DNA of 10,343 bases from Bacteroidales bacterium (GTDB taxonomy: Bacteria; Bacteroidota; Bacteroidia; Bacteroidales; SMBSF77), in assembly GCA_021106655.1 (NCBI GenBank), contig JAIOTT010000491.1:1-10343 (forward strand), written 5' to 3'. The notes below the pieces were generated by a model. It was not told the DNA's origin. It searched no databases and saw nothing but the letters and a program-made list of their open reading frames with translations. This document shows positions 1-7,214 of this stretch, piece after piece (positions within the stretch are counted from its first letter, which is position 1; each line of letters begins with the position of its first letter). A program made the position numbers and the translations under genes.

Positions 1-475
1 AGTTTGTTGTGCAGGATGAATTGGAAATTATAAGGTCGTCCTCACTTATAATGTGATCGTTGATGCCAAGAACAATGTACTTGATATGTTTTGACTCTCC
101 TTTTGCCGGAGCTGAAATAATAACTCTTTTGGCTCCTGCAATAATATGTTTATTAGCTGTGGCTTTACTTATAAATTTCCCTGTCGATTCAATAACAATA
201 TCAATATTCAGGTCTTTCCATGGTAACTTTTCAGGATCCTTTCTTGATAAAACTTTTATACGTTTCCCGTTCACTGTCATATGACTATTATTAACCTCAA
301 CATTGCCGGGAAATCTACCCTGAACGGAATCATATTTTAAAAGATGTGCCAGAGTTTTGGCATCTGTTATGTCATTTATTGCAATGACCTCAATATTTTT
401 GTTGCTGATGAGTGATCTGAAGGTGATCCTTCCAATACGTCCAAACCCATTAATTGCTAATCTGATCTTTTTCAT
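1..475 (-). CDS. gap: Glyceraldehyde-3-phosphate dehydrogenase, N-terminal part (cut by window edge)
   Basis: The 158 visible residues are the NAD-binding half of phosphorylating GAPDH, the cytosolic glycolytic and gluconeogenic enzyme that interconverts glyceraldehyde 3-phosphate and 1,3-bisphosphoglycerate. Seen directly: the Rossmann motif NGFGRIGR at residues 9-16, an aspartate in IND at about residue 35 where NAD-preferring enzymes bind the adenosine ribose, LAHLLKYDS at 42-50, LPWKDLNIDIVIESTG at 84-99, and SNSSCTTN at 151-158 with catalytic Cys155. The window ends three codons after that cysteine, so the catalytic domain lies outside. The start ATG at 475 gives the usual family N-terminus MKKIRLAINGFGRIGR. 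A promoter-like pair lies about 30-65 bases upstream. The gene is transcribed away from the rest of the window and shares no operon with anything visible. Confidence 0.97.
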   Translation of the reverse strand, partial: MKKIRLAINGFGRIGRITFRSLISNKNIEVIAINDITDAKTLAHLLKYDSVQGRFPGNVEVNNSHMTVNGKRIKVLSRKDPEKLPWKDLNIDIVIESTGKFISKATANKHIIAGAKRVIISAPAKGESKHIKYIVLGINDHIISEDDLIISNSSCTTN

Positions 476-506
476 CCTTGTGCTAAAAGCTAATTTTTTT
501 TCAGGT

Positions 507-539
507 CAAAAGTAATAAAATTTGCCACTAAAATTCAAA
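507..539 (-). promoter_or_regulatory. Bacteroidota-type promoter for gap
   Basis: Read on the minus strand, TTTG (536-539) is followed after 21 bases by TACTTTTG (507-514). This matches the Bacteroidota sigma-factor consensus, a TTTG or TTG -33 box and a TAnnTTTG -7 box about 19-21 bases apart. The -7 box ends about 31 bases before the gap ATG at 475, leaving a short A/T-rich leader. Both boxes match exactly. Activity is inferred. Confidence 0.6.
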
Positions 540-601
540 AACACTAAATCCTACTAATTTTTATTTTGGATATTAATATTTGAATTTATATTGTCACTGT
601 T

Positions 602-625
602 CATCGTAGCGTCCACGATACGATG
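602..625. repeat. REP-like imperfect palindrome
   Basis: CATCGTA (602-608) and TACGATG (619-625) are perfect inverted arms. Inside them one G/A mismatch is followed by a further CG/CG pairing around a four-base loop (TCCA). The hairpin is therefore 7 bp, one mismatch, 2 bp and a tetraloop. No T-run follows on either strand, so it is not an intrinsic terminator. The mismatched stem in a non-coding gap resembles REP elements. No REP-associated transposase is visible in the window. It lies in an island of about 43% GC (601-660), whereas the 60 bases before it are about 20% GC. Confidence 0.45.
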
Positions 626-718
626 CTAATGATCTGACGAACCAAAAATGTCTAATTGCCCTCATTGCTCTTCTATGTTGTAATGCAAGTTTTTTTCTTT
701 TTTTTTGATTACTTTTTT

Positions 719-767
719 GTTCATTGAGTATTGTGAATTGTTTATTAATTAGAAATTTGACATTAGA
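719..767. repeat. Degenerate heptanucleotide tandem array (A/T-rich)
   Basis: Seven consecutive 7-base units run without a gap. The first four (719-746) fit GNNNATT, for example GTTCATT then GAGTATT. The next three (747-767) fit roughly AATTAGA: AATTAGA, AATTTGA, CATTAGA. A 12-base word, AATTAGAAATTT, occurs at 747-758 and again at 770-781. On the minus strand the first units read AATnnnC, resembling the AACAATT word that opens the heptamer region near 7015. The units are degenerate. The constant 7-base step rather than sequence identity is the evidence. Confidence 0.5.
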
Positions 768-788
768 GCAATTAGAAATTTAAAAACA

Positions 789-809
789 CCTTTGCCCTGT
801 GCTCTATGC
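789..809. repeat. Short heptanucleotide tandem array, GCAnAGR on the minus strand
   Basis: Three contiguous 7-base units read GCATAGA, GCACAGG, GCAAAGG on the minus strand (809 down to 789). They differ only at positions 4 and 7. The array lies 22 bases beyond the end of the 719-767 array and has a different base composition. It appears to be part of the same family of period-7 intergenic repeats. Confidence 0.45.
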
Positions 810-868
810 ATTAATAATAATAATCTTGACTTTACAGACAGACTCTATTTAGAGGTTTGTGCATAAAA

Positions 869-904
869 AAAAGAGCCTACTGTATGGGTGGCAGCGGCTC
901 TTTT
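869..904 (-). terminator. Intrinsic terminator of the surface-protein gene
   Basis: AAAAGAGCC (869-877) pairs with GGCTCTTTT (896-904), a 9-bp stem around an 18-base loop. In the minus-strand sense the hairpin runs into an eight-base U tract (865-872), with its last bases in the stem. It begins about 18 bases after the stop codon of the 922-3809 gene. The right arm also carries Ts in the plus sense, so some bidirectional activity is possible. Confidence 0.75.
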
Positions 905-921
905 CCATTTTTATTAGGGGT

Positions 922-3809
922 TTATCGAACAAGTAAAAAATGGCCGTATTTGTGGTGATAATTTCCTAATGCATCCCTGTAATAGAGGACATAAACATAA
1001 GTATCGACAGGAGCGATCTTACCTTTATAATACCCATCCCAACCATCTTCCTGATCATGGGTTTGAAAAAGTTTAAGTCCCCAACGATTAAATATACTTA
1101 AATCAAATTCAAGTATATTAACACTAAAAGCTCTAAAAATATCATTCCTTCCATCTGCATTTGGAGTAAATGCATTGGGAAGATAAATAGTATAATCTGG
1201 TCTTACCTCAATTTTACCTGTTATGGAATCAACACAGCCGTATGAGTTTATTACTTTCAGGCTAATAATATATGTTCCTGTATCACTATAAGTATGGATA
1301 AACTCAGTGAGAGTAGAAGAATGTCCATCACCAAGATCCCAAAGATAAGTTAATCCGTCACCTTCAGAGTCGTCATAAAAATTTATCAATGGATAAAAAA
1401 TGGAAACCTCATCAGGTTCTGTGTAAAATCCTGCCTTAGGGACCGGATAAACAGTGATCATATCATCAATAGTATGAGTCCCAATGCAGCCATCCTGATT
1501 AATAACAGTATGTGTGATACTATATGTTCCGGGATTGAAATAAAAATATTCCGGATCTTTTTCGAGGGATTTAGCACCATCGCCAAATTCCCAGATGAAA
1601 GTAGCTGTTGATATAACATTTGTCGAATTATCAGTAAAATTGACTTTGAGTGGGGGGCAACCTTCAGTTATATCTGCAGAAAAGTCAACAACAGGTAGTG
1701 GGTGAACCATAACTGTATCAGTTGATATAGGGCTAAGACAGCCTTTATCAGATACTTGCAGCCTTATGAGGTACACTCCGGTAGTGACCCAGAAAACTTC
1801 ATAAGGTCCTTCACCTGAACCGGTGAATACTCCATTGCTGAAATCCCAGTTAAAAACAGCATCGCTTGATGCCATTCCTGTGAAAGTAATACTTGTATTC
1901 TCTCCCTCGCAAAGAGATTTATTCGAGACAGAGAATGCTGATGAAGGTATTGGGTTGATAAATATTTCTGTCATCGAAGTATCTATGCATCCATTAATGT
2001 CAGTTCCCGTTACATAATAAATAGTATTTAACATTGGCTTTGTGACAGGATTTGGAAAAGTTACTTGTCCTACAAGTGTTGGGTCAGGAGGATCTGAAGA
2101 CCAGAGATATGTATAGGCGCCACTAACATCTAGTATTGTAGAGTCGCCAATGCAGATAGAATCGTTATTGCTGGTAGCAATAACCAGAGGTAAAGGATTC
2201 ACATTAACAATAACAGTATCAATATCTGAACAAACCTGCGTTACAGTAACATAATAAATTGTTGTATCCATTGGAGTGACCATGATAGAGGGAGTAATAT
2301 CTCCCGTACTCCAAAGATATGCGTTTCCTCCTGAAGCGGATAAATTAACAGATTCTCCGAAGCATATTGAAGTGTCATTTCCGGCATTGGCAAAATGCGG
2401 AACAATTATCGACACTCTGACAGTATCAGTATATGATGTATCACAAACATCAGTAACGTTAATATAAAAATCGGTCATTATTGTAGGGCTCACAAATATT
2501 GAAGGAACAGTATCTCCTGTACTCCATGTATATGTATAGGGAGCAATTCCGCCTGAGTCAACAACAATTAGATTGGCCGTATCTCCACAAATAATTGAAG
2601 TATCATTTGAGGCCACAGGCATCATAGGCATATTATCCCTGATTTGTATGATAATGGTGTCGTAATCAGTGAGGCAAATGGATTTAGGATAAATTATTTG
2701 CACATATTCAGTGCCTTCCTGAATACTGTCATAATAGGGTATTATTTCAATAGCTGTAGAATCCTGTCCGGCAGGGATAAAGACATTTGTTGTTACAACA
2801 GGATAATCAGATCCGTTATTAGGGGCTGTTCCACCGATAACTATTGGAATAATATATCCTGATTGTGATGGCTTTGGTAAAACAAAGCTTATTATTGCAT
2901 TATTACATCCTTCAATTGCATTAGTGTCGATATGAGGATTAGTATATGTGGTCTCAATTTCAATTGCATCTGCTGAGAAGCTGTTTTCCTCCAGGAAAAC
3001 TCCTGAATCAAAGATATGGTCACCTCCATCTGCGATAGCGAGTTTAATATGATAAGTAATACAAGGGATAACAACGGCTGTGGCAGTTAAGATGGTTGTC
3101 CATGCATCATATTGAATTGAATTCTGGCTATTATGAAGAAAATATTGACAATTCAGGCATGGGCCGGTATTGCTTGTTCCATTATTGACTGTATTAATTG
3201 AAACACCCGTCGTTGTTCCCGGGATTAATGCAATATTCATTGATCCACCTGGAAAAGCCGGAGGGCTGGAATAGGGACCTGTTATCCCAGGGCCGCTTAT
3301 GAAAAAAGCAAAGACATCATTTACAGTGGAATTTGAATATTCATGGTATTCTTCTGAAGCAAAAACATATCTGAACTTGATAGTGTCCGATTGAGGAATG
3401 AAATCAAATTCAAGTACGCAAGCGTCCCAGGTGTCAATCGGGTTACCTGAAGGTGAATATAATGAAGAGATCGCTGTCAGGTCGGGATCGCCATTTATTT
3501 GATTATTCACACCATCGCTACCTGAGTTATTAGGACCAACAGCTACATCTACTTCGCCACTTGTAAGCAATACCCCACTTTGTAAACCAAGATTAGTATT
3601 TCCTGAGAAATGACCGCGTGCGTTAATAGTACCGGAATATGTAATATTATACACAGTTACTCCTGTTCCCAGTAATATATTTTCAACAAGTTCCTGCGGT
3701 GTCATGGCAGAATTTACAACAAGTTGTGCCTTGCCCTGAACCTGGAAAATGAAAAAACTAAAACTATTAAAATACTTTTAATAAGTTTATTCTTGAAATT
3801 GAATGCCAT
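922..3809 (-). CDS. Secreted choice-of-anchor L / PKD surface protein with type IX sorting domain; frameshift in signal peptide
   Basis: The main frame runs from ATG 3705 to the stop at 922 (927 residues). A choice-of-anchor L region (about 1-250, with VLEFDFIPQSDTIKFRYVFA at 97-116) is followed by a Calx-beta-like segment (about 255-360). Three Ig/PKD-like repeats rich in NDTSICxG and WSTGD words come next (about 364-585), then three PKD-like modules (about 588-837, with WEFGDG and WDLGDG). The last 90 residues are a gliding-motility C-terminal domain (YLPNAFTPNADGRNDIF, IFNRWG, WDG), the sorting signal of type IX secretion. The function is probably surface adhesion or matrix binding; no ligand is evident. 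ATG 3705 is not the natural start: the same frame is open for 24 codons upstream, reading QGKAQLVVNSA just before it, with no start codon. A signal peptide, MAFNFKNKLIKSILIVLVFS, begins at 3809 in the neighbouring frame. One missing base, most likely in the T runs at 3752-3757 or 3746-3749, would join them into about 962 residues with cleavage near GKA/Q. Domain calls are by eye. Confidence 0.88.
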
Positions 3810-4293
3810 ATACCCCAATAAAAATGTTAAGCAATTTTGTTGTATCCAATCTTCTACGGAAAAAATAATAAATAGATACACTTCTAATAAGCAGACACAA
3901 ATGGTCATTAAATAGTTGCTTTTGTTTAAGCTTTTTAAGAAATTTTAAGAAAACATTTAGCTCTTTTTCAGAGAGTAAAGGTAATAAAACTTTATGATTA
4001 ATAAAAAGAAAAGTTTTATATGTAACGTGTGAATATGTTTCTGATAAGGACATTCGATATTAATCGATTTCAATTTTATTTCTTTATCCAATGGAAAAAA
4101 AATATTTTAGTGGTTTGTTGCTTGGAAAATTTATTATCAAAAGAGTTATTATTTTGTTGCATAATATAAATAAAATTAGTACTTTTATCAACATGTTTTA
4201 GTGATGCAGATAAAATTATTTTTTGTATCTTTGGCATTGATATACATAATTTTAAATAAATCTTATTAAAAATAAAAAAAAGTAAAAACAAAA
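3810..4293. other. AT-rich divergent intergenic region
   Basis: This spacer separates the minus-strand surface-protein gene from plus-strand icd. It is very AT-rich, with many A and T runs. I see no tRNA, no convincing hairpin and no heptamer array. Open frames of 60-90 codons on the minus strand (for example 3787-4053) are Lys/Leu/Phe-rich, as expected from AT-rich DNA, and match no family I recognise. The only regulatory signal I can support is a -7-like box for icd at 4226-4233. I found no TAnnTTTG box for the minus-strand gene. Confidence 0.6.
4226..4233 (+). promoter_or_regulatory. Bacteroidota -7 box upstream of icd
   Basis: TATCTTTG is an exact TAnnTTTG match, and it ends 60 bases before the icd ATG. 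No TTTG or TTG lies at the proper -33 distance, so only half the promoter is supported. The leader that would follow is A-rich with no Shine-Dalgarno motif, as is common in this phylum. Confidence 0.4.
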
Positions 4294-5523
4294 ATGATTT
4301 CAAAAATTAAAGTAAATAACCCCATTGTTGATCTTGATGGTGATGAAATGACAAGAGTTATCTGGCAATTTATTAAAGAAAAGTTGATATTACCATATCT
4401 TGATCTGGACATCAAGTATTATGATCTTGGGATGGAGTATCGTGATGAAACAAATGATCAGGTAACAGTTGATGCAGCAAATGCTATTCAAAAGTATAAT
4501 GTTGGAATAAAATGTGCGACAATTACCCCTGATGAAATGCGGGTAGAGGAATTTGGACTAAAGAAAATGTATAGATCTCCCAATGGTACAATAAGAAATA
4601 TTCTTGGCGGGACAGTATTCAGAGAACCAATACTTACAAATAATGTTCCAAGGCTAATTCCAGGTTGGATCAAGCCTATATGTATTGGCCGTCATGCTTA
4701 TGGTGACCAATACAGAGCAACAGATTTTGTTACTAAAGGAAAAGGTAAACTTACTATTAAATTCACACCTGACAATGGAGGTGAAGTATCAGAATATGAT
4801 GTAAATGATTTTGACGGAGACGGCATTGCAATGGCAATGTATAATACAGATGAATCCATAAGAGGCTTTGCACATGCATGTTTTAACCAGGCTTTAATGA
4901 AAAAGTGGCCATTATATCTATCGACTAAAAACACCATACTTAAGAAATATGACGGGCGTTTTAAAGATATTTTTGAAGAGATATTTCAGTCTGATTACAA
5001 AGAAAAATTTGATGAGGCAGGAATTACCTATGAACATCGCCTTATTGATGATATGGTTGCTCAGGCATTAAAATGGGAAGGTGCATTTGTATGGGCATGT
5101 AAAAATTATGATGGAGATGTTCAATCTGATACACTTGCACAGGGTTTTGGTTCACTCGGGCTTATGACCTCTGTTCTTGTAGCTCCGGACGGAAAAACTG
5201 TAGAAGCTGAAGCTGCTCATGGTACGGTTACACGTCATTTCCGTCAACATCAGAAAGGAAACCCAACATCTACAAACCCCATTGCTTCAATTTTTGCATG
5301 GACAAGGGGATTGGCACATAGAGGGAAACTTGATAATAATGCTGAATTGATCAATTTCTGTGAAACTCTTGAGAGAGTTTGTGTAGAAACTGTTGAGTCA
5401 GGAAAAATGACCAAGGATCTTGCTCTTACAATACATGGTAATAAATTAAAACCTGAGCATTATCTTACAACAGAAGATTTTTTATCAGCACTTGATGAGA
5501 ACCTAAAAGCAGAATTGTCATAA
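4294..5523 (+). CDS. icd: NADP-dependent isocitrate dehydrogenase, eukaryote-like homodimeric type
   Basis: Oxidatively decarboxylates isocitrate to 2-oxoglutarate, reducing NADP, in the cytoplasm as part of the TCA cycle or glutamate supply. At 409 residues it closely matches the IDH1/IDH2 class rather than the E. coli Icd class. Isocitrate-binding residues are visible in SPNGTIRNILGGTVFRE (Ser95, Asn97, Arg101, Arg110) and in IGRHAYGDQYRATD (Arg133, Tyr140). Lys212 is in STKNTILKKYDGRF. The metal-binding aspartates lie in LIDDMV (about 252) and NYDGDVQSD (275, 279). AAHGTVTRH gives Arg314 and His315, the 2'-phosphate contacts that mark NADP use. From Lys212 onward these fall at the same positions as in human IDH1. 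The ATG at 4294 has an A-rich leader and gives a family-typical N-terminus. Citrate synthase starts 116 bases downstream on the same strand, so co-transcription is plausible. Confidence 0.97.
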   Translation: MISKIKVNNPIVDLDGDEMTRVIWQFIKEKLILPYLDLDIKYYDLGMEYRDETNDQVTVDAANAIQKYNVGIKCATITPDEMRVEEFGLKKMYRSPNGTIRNILGGTVFREPILTNNVPRLIPGWIKPICIGRHAYGDQYRATDFVTKGKGKLTIKFTPDNGGEVSEYDVNDFDGDGIAMAMYNTDESIRGFAHACFNQALMKKWPLYLSTKNTILKKYDGRFKDIFEEIFQSDYKEKFDEAGITYEHRLIDDMVAQALKWEGAFVWACKNYDGDVQSDTLAQGFGSLGLMTSVLVAPDGKTVEAEAAHGTVTRHFRQHQKGNPTSTNPIASIFAWTRGLAHRGKLDNNAELINFCETLERVCVETVESGKMTKDLALTIHGNKLKPEHYLTTEDFLSALDENLKAELS

Positions 5524-5526
5524 TAT

Positions 5527-5551
5527 AAACCTTTCGTTGACACGAAGGTTT
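5527..5551 (+). other. Hairpin between icd and citrate synthase
   Basis: AAACCTTTCG (5527-5536) pairs with CGAAGGTTT (5543-5551), nine base pairs with one bulged T and a six-base loop. It begins three bases after the icd stop. No T-run follows, so it is a poor intrinsic terminator. It may protect the icd 3' end or partly attenuate read-through into citrate synthase (inference). Confidence 0.45.
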
Positions 5552-5639
5552 GACTGATTGCATTCACAATTTGGGTAATCCGGATGTTTTGAAAAAGCAT
5601 AAATAACTATATTTCTAACAATTATAAAAACACAAAGAC

Positions 5640-6947
5640 ATGGGAACACTAAAACAGAAATTATTTGAAAAAATTGAGGAGCATCGCCCAAGAATTCAGA
5701 AATTAATGAAAGAATCTGGAGATGTTGTGATCGATCAGGTTACAGTATCACAGATAATTGGAGGAATGCGAGGAATAAAATGCCTTCTAACTGATATTTC
5801 TTATCTGGATCCTAATGAGGGAATCAGATACAGAGGTCATACTTTACCTGAGGTTTTTAAGCAATTACCAAAACCTCCGAATAGTGAAATGCCTTATGTT
5901 GAAGGGCTTATTTATCTTTTATATACTGGTGATATTCCAAATGAAAGCAATGTAGCATGTGTTGTTGATGAGTTAAGTAAAAGAAGGATACTGCCTCGCT
6001 ATGTATATGAAGTTTTAGATGCATTCCCAACTGTCAGTCACCCTATGGCAATGTTCTCCGCTGCAATTCTTGCAATGCAAAGAGAATCGACTTTTGCCAG
6101 AAAATATAATGCAGGTTTACCTAAATATGATTACTGGGATCCGATGTTTGAAGACTCCCTGAATCTTATTGCAAAACTACCTGAAGTTGCAACTTACATT
6201 TATTCGAAACTTTATCAGGGCGGCAAACGCATTCAGTCAAATCCAAACCTGGATTTTGGTGCTAATTTTGCTAGTATGATGGGTAAAGAGAAACCCTATG
6301 ATGATGTAGCCCGAATGCATTTTATTATTCATGCTGATCATGAAAGTGGTAATATCAGTGCACATACAGGCCATCTGGTGGCAAGCTCCCTCTCAGGAAT
6401 TTATCTTTCTATTTCTGCAATGATCAACGGTTTAGCAGGGCCTCTCCATGGACTTGCCAGTCAGGAAGTATTAAGATGGTTACAGGAGGTTATGGATAAA
6501 ATGGGTGGGAAGACTCCTACAGAGGATGAAATGAAACAATTTGTCTGGGACACATTACATTCCGGACAGGTTATTCCCGGGTTTGGTCATGCTGTACTTC
6601 GTAAAACCGACCCACGTTACAAACTTCAAAGAGAATTCAGCTTAAAGCACCTGAAGAATGATAAGATCTTTAAATATGTTGATCTGCTTTATAAAGTAGT
6701 TCCTCCAATCCTGAAAGAACATGGAAAGGCAAAAAATCCATGGCCAAATGTTGATGCTCAGTCAGGTGTGGTACAATGGCACTATGGTGTTACTGAATAT
6801 GATTTTTATACAGTATTATTTGGAATTGGACGGGCAATCGGAATTACAGCTAACATTATCTGGGACCGTGCTCTTGGCTTCCCGTTGGAGAGACCGAAAT
6901 CATTAACCACAGCTATGCTTGAGGATCTCGTTAGCAAAAAGAAATAA
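5640..6947 (+). CDS. gltA: Citrate synthase, mitochondrial-like (type I) form
   Basis: Condenses acetyl-CoA and oxaloacetate to citrate, the entry step of the TCA cycle. The 435 residues resemble mitochondrial citrate synthase far more than the hexameric E. coli GltA, over the whole length: GGMRGIKCLL near 41-50, LDPNEGIRYRG (56-66), IHADHESGNISAHTGHLVAS (230-249), NGLAGPLHGLASQEV (263-277), VIPGFGHAVLRKTDPRY (311-327) and a C-terminal LGFPLERPKS. The catalytic triad is intact: His270 in PLHG, His317 in GFGHAV and Asp372 in NVDAQSG, corresponding to His274, His320 and Asp375 of the pig enzyme. No NADH-binding N-terminal extension is seen. The ATG at 5640 follows an A-rich leader. The gene lies directly downstream of icd, and a strong terminator follows. 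Aconitase, the enzyme between the two, is not in the window. Confidence 0.96.
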   Translation: MGTLKQKLFEKIEEHRPRIQKLMKESGDVVIDQVTVSQIIGGMRGIKCLLTDISYLDPNEGIRYRGHTLPEVFKQLPKPPNSEMPYVEGLIYLLYTGDIPNESNVACVVDELSKRRILPRYVYEVLDAFPTVSHPMAMFSAAILAMQRESTFARKYNAGLPKYDYWDPMFEDSLNLIAKLPEVATYIYSKLYQGGKRIQSNPNLDFGANFASMMGKEKPYDDVARMHFIIHADHESGNISAHTGHLVASSLSGIYLSISAMINGLAGPLHGLASQEVLRWLQEVMDKMGGKTPTEDEMKQFVWDTLHSGQVIPGFGHAVLRKTDPRYKLQREFSLKHLKNDKIFKYVDLLYKVVPPILKEHGKAKNPWPNVDAQSGVVQWHYGVTEYDFYTVLFGIGRAIGITANIIWDRALGFPLERPKSLTTAMLEDLVSKKK

Positions 6948-6979
6948 ATCCGGAGTTTTCGATTATTTCATTAAAATAT

Positions 6980-7014
6980 CGCCTGTCTGATCTATTCAGG
7001 CAGGCGTTTTTTTT
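6980..7014 (+). terminator. Strong intrinsic terminator after citrate synthase
   Basis: An 11-bp GC-rich stem is formed by 6980-6990 (CGCCTGTCTGA) and 6996-7006 (TCAGGCAGGCG), with a single T-G wobble, around a five-base loop. Eight Ts (7007-7014) follow. It lies 33 bases past the stop and should end the icd-gltA transcript. Confidence 0.9.
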
Positions 7015-7020
7015 AACAAT

Positions 7021-7069
7021 TAACAGTAAACAGTAAACAGTAATCAGTGAACAGTAAACAGTAAACAGA
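7021..7069 (+). repeat. Heptanucleotide tandem array, consensus AAACAGT (7 units)
   Basis: Seven contiguous 7-base units: AAACAGT four times exactly, with single or double variants TAACAGT, AATCAGT, GAACAGT and, as the last unit, AAACAGA. The array begins seven bases after the citrate-synthase terminator. It is non-coding, because stops occur in the frames across it. Confidence 0.85.
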
Positions 7070-7073
7070 TACT

Positions 7074-7091
7074 GAAACCCAAACCTGAAAC
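7074..7091 (+). repeat. 18-base direct repeat, copy 1
   Basis: GAAACCCAAACCTGAAAC occurs exactly here and again at 7188-7205, 114 bases downstream, where it forms the end of the second heptamer array. Its own internal step is about seven bases (GAAACCC, AAACCTG). Confidence 0.8.
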
Positions 7092-7144
7092 CAGCACATT
7101 GAACAATCGAATAATCGAACAAACGAGTAGCGATTTTTTCAAAC

Positions 7145-7207
7145 CGCAACCCGTAACTCGCAACCCGTAACTCGCAACCCGAAACCCGAAACCCAAACCT
7201 GAAACAA
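7145..7207 (+). repeat. Heptanucleotide tandem array, consensus CGNAACC
   Basis: Seven regular 7-base units (7145-7193) alternate CGCAACC and CGTAACT, then turn into CGAAACC twice. Two drifted units (CAAACCT, GAAACAA) carry the array to within eight bases of the yjbQ start codon. The alternation gives a 14-base higher-order period. Copy 2 of the 18-base repeat (7188-7205) lies inside it. Between this array and the AAACAGT array, 7100-7126 contains a looser series built on AATCGAA. Confidence 0.85.
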
Positions 7208-7214
7208 TTATGTC

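Larger units (their letters stand above)
476..921. other. Gene-free spacer between gap and the surface-protein gene
   Basis: No recognisable gene lies here. From the gap side it holds the gap promoter (507-539), an AT-rich stretch, the REP-like palindrome (602-625) in a GC-richer island, a T-rich run (690-718), the two heptamer arrays (719-767, 789-809) and the terminator of the neighbouring minus-strand gene (869-904). On the minus strand, 665-594 is open for 23 codons with many arginines after an ATG and ends in TGA. It matches no protein I know and is probably fortuitous or a remnant. Confidence 0.7.

Noticed and set aside
60..284. 74-codon plus-strand open frame inside gap
   Set aside because: The opposite strand encodes clear GAPDH motifs throughout; this is its antisense shadow.
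3787..4053. 88-codon open frame on the minus strand, with an LSEKELNVFLKFLKKLK stretch faintly like the end of a MarR regulator
   Set aside because: It lies in very AT-rich DNA where Lys/Leu/Phe-rich frames arise by chance, shows no full domain, and overlaps the signal-peptide start of the surface protein.
4076..4303. 75-codon open frame on the minus strand upstream of icd
   Set aside because: Composition is that of A/T runs (FLFLLFFIFNK), it overlaps the icd start and leader, and it matches no known family.
5608..5615. TATATTTC as a -7 box for citrate synthase
   Set aside because: It lacks the final G, and the nearest TTTG (5588-5591) is only 16 bases upstream, too close for a confident call.
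7021..7207. Tandem repeats as a possible CRISPR array
   Set aside because: Units are seven bases and contiguous, with no 20-40-base spacers and no cas genes nearby.
7145..7207. CCCGAAA-like heptamers as telomere-type repeats
   Set aside because: The similarity to eukaryotic CCCTAAA is superficial. The array is short, varied and internal between two bacterial genes.
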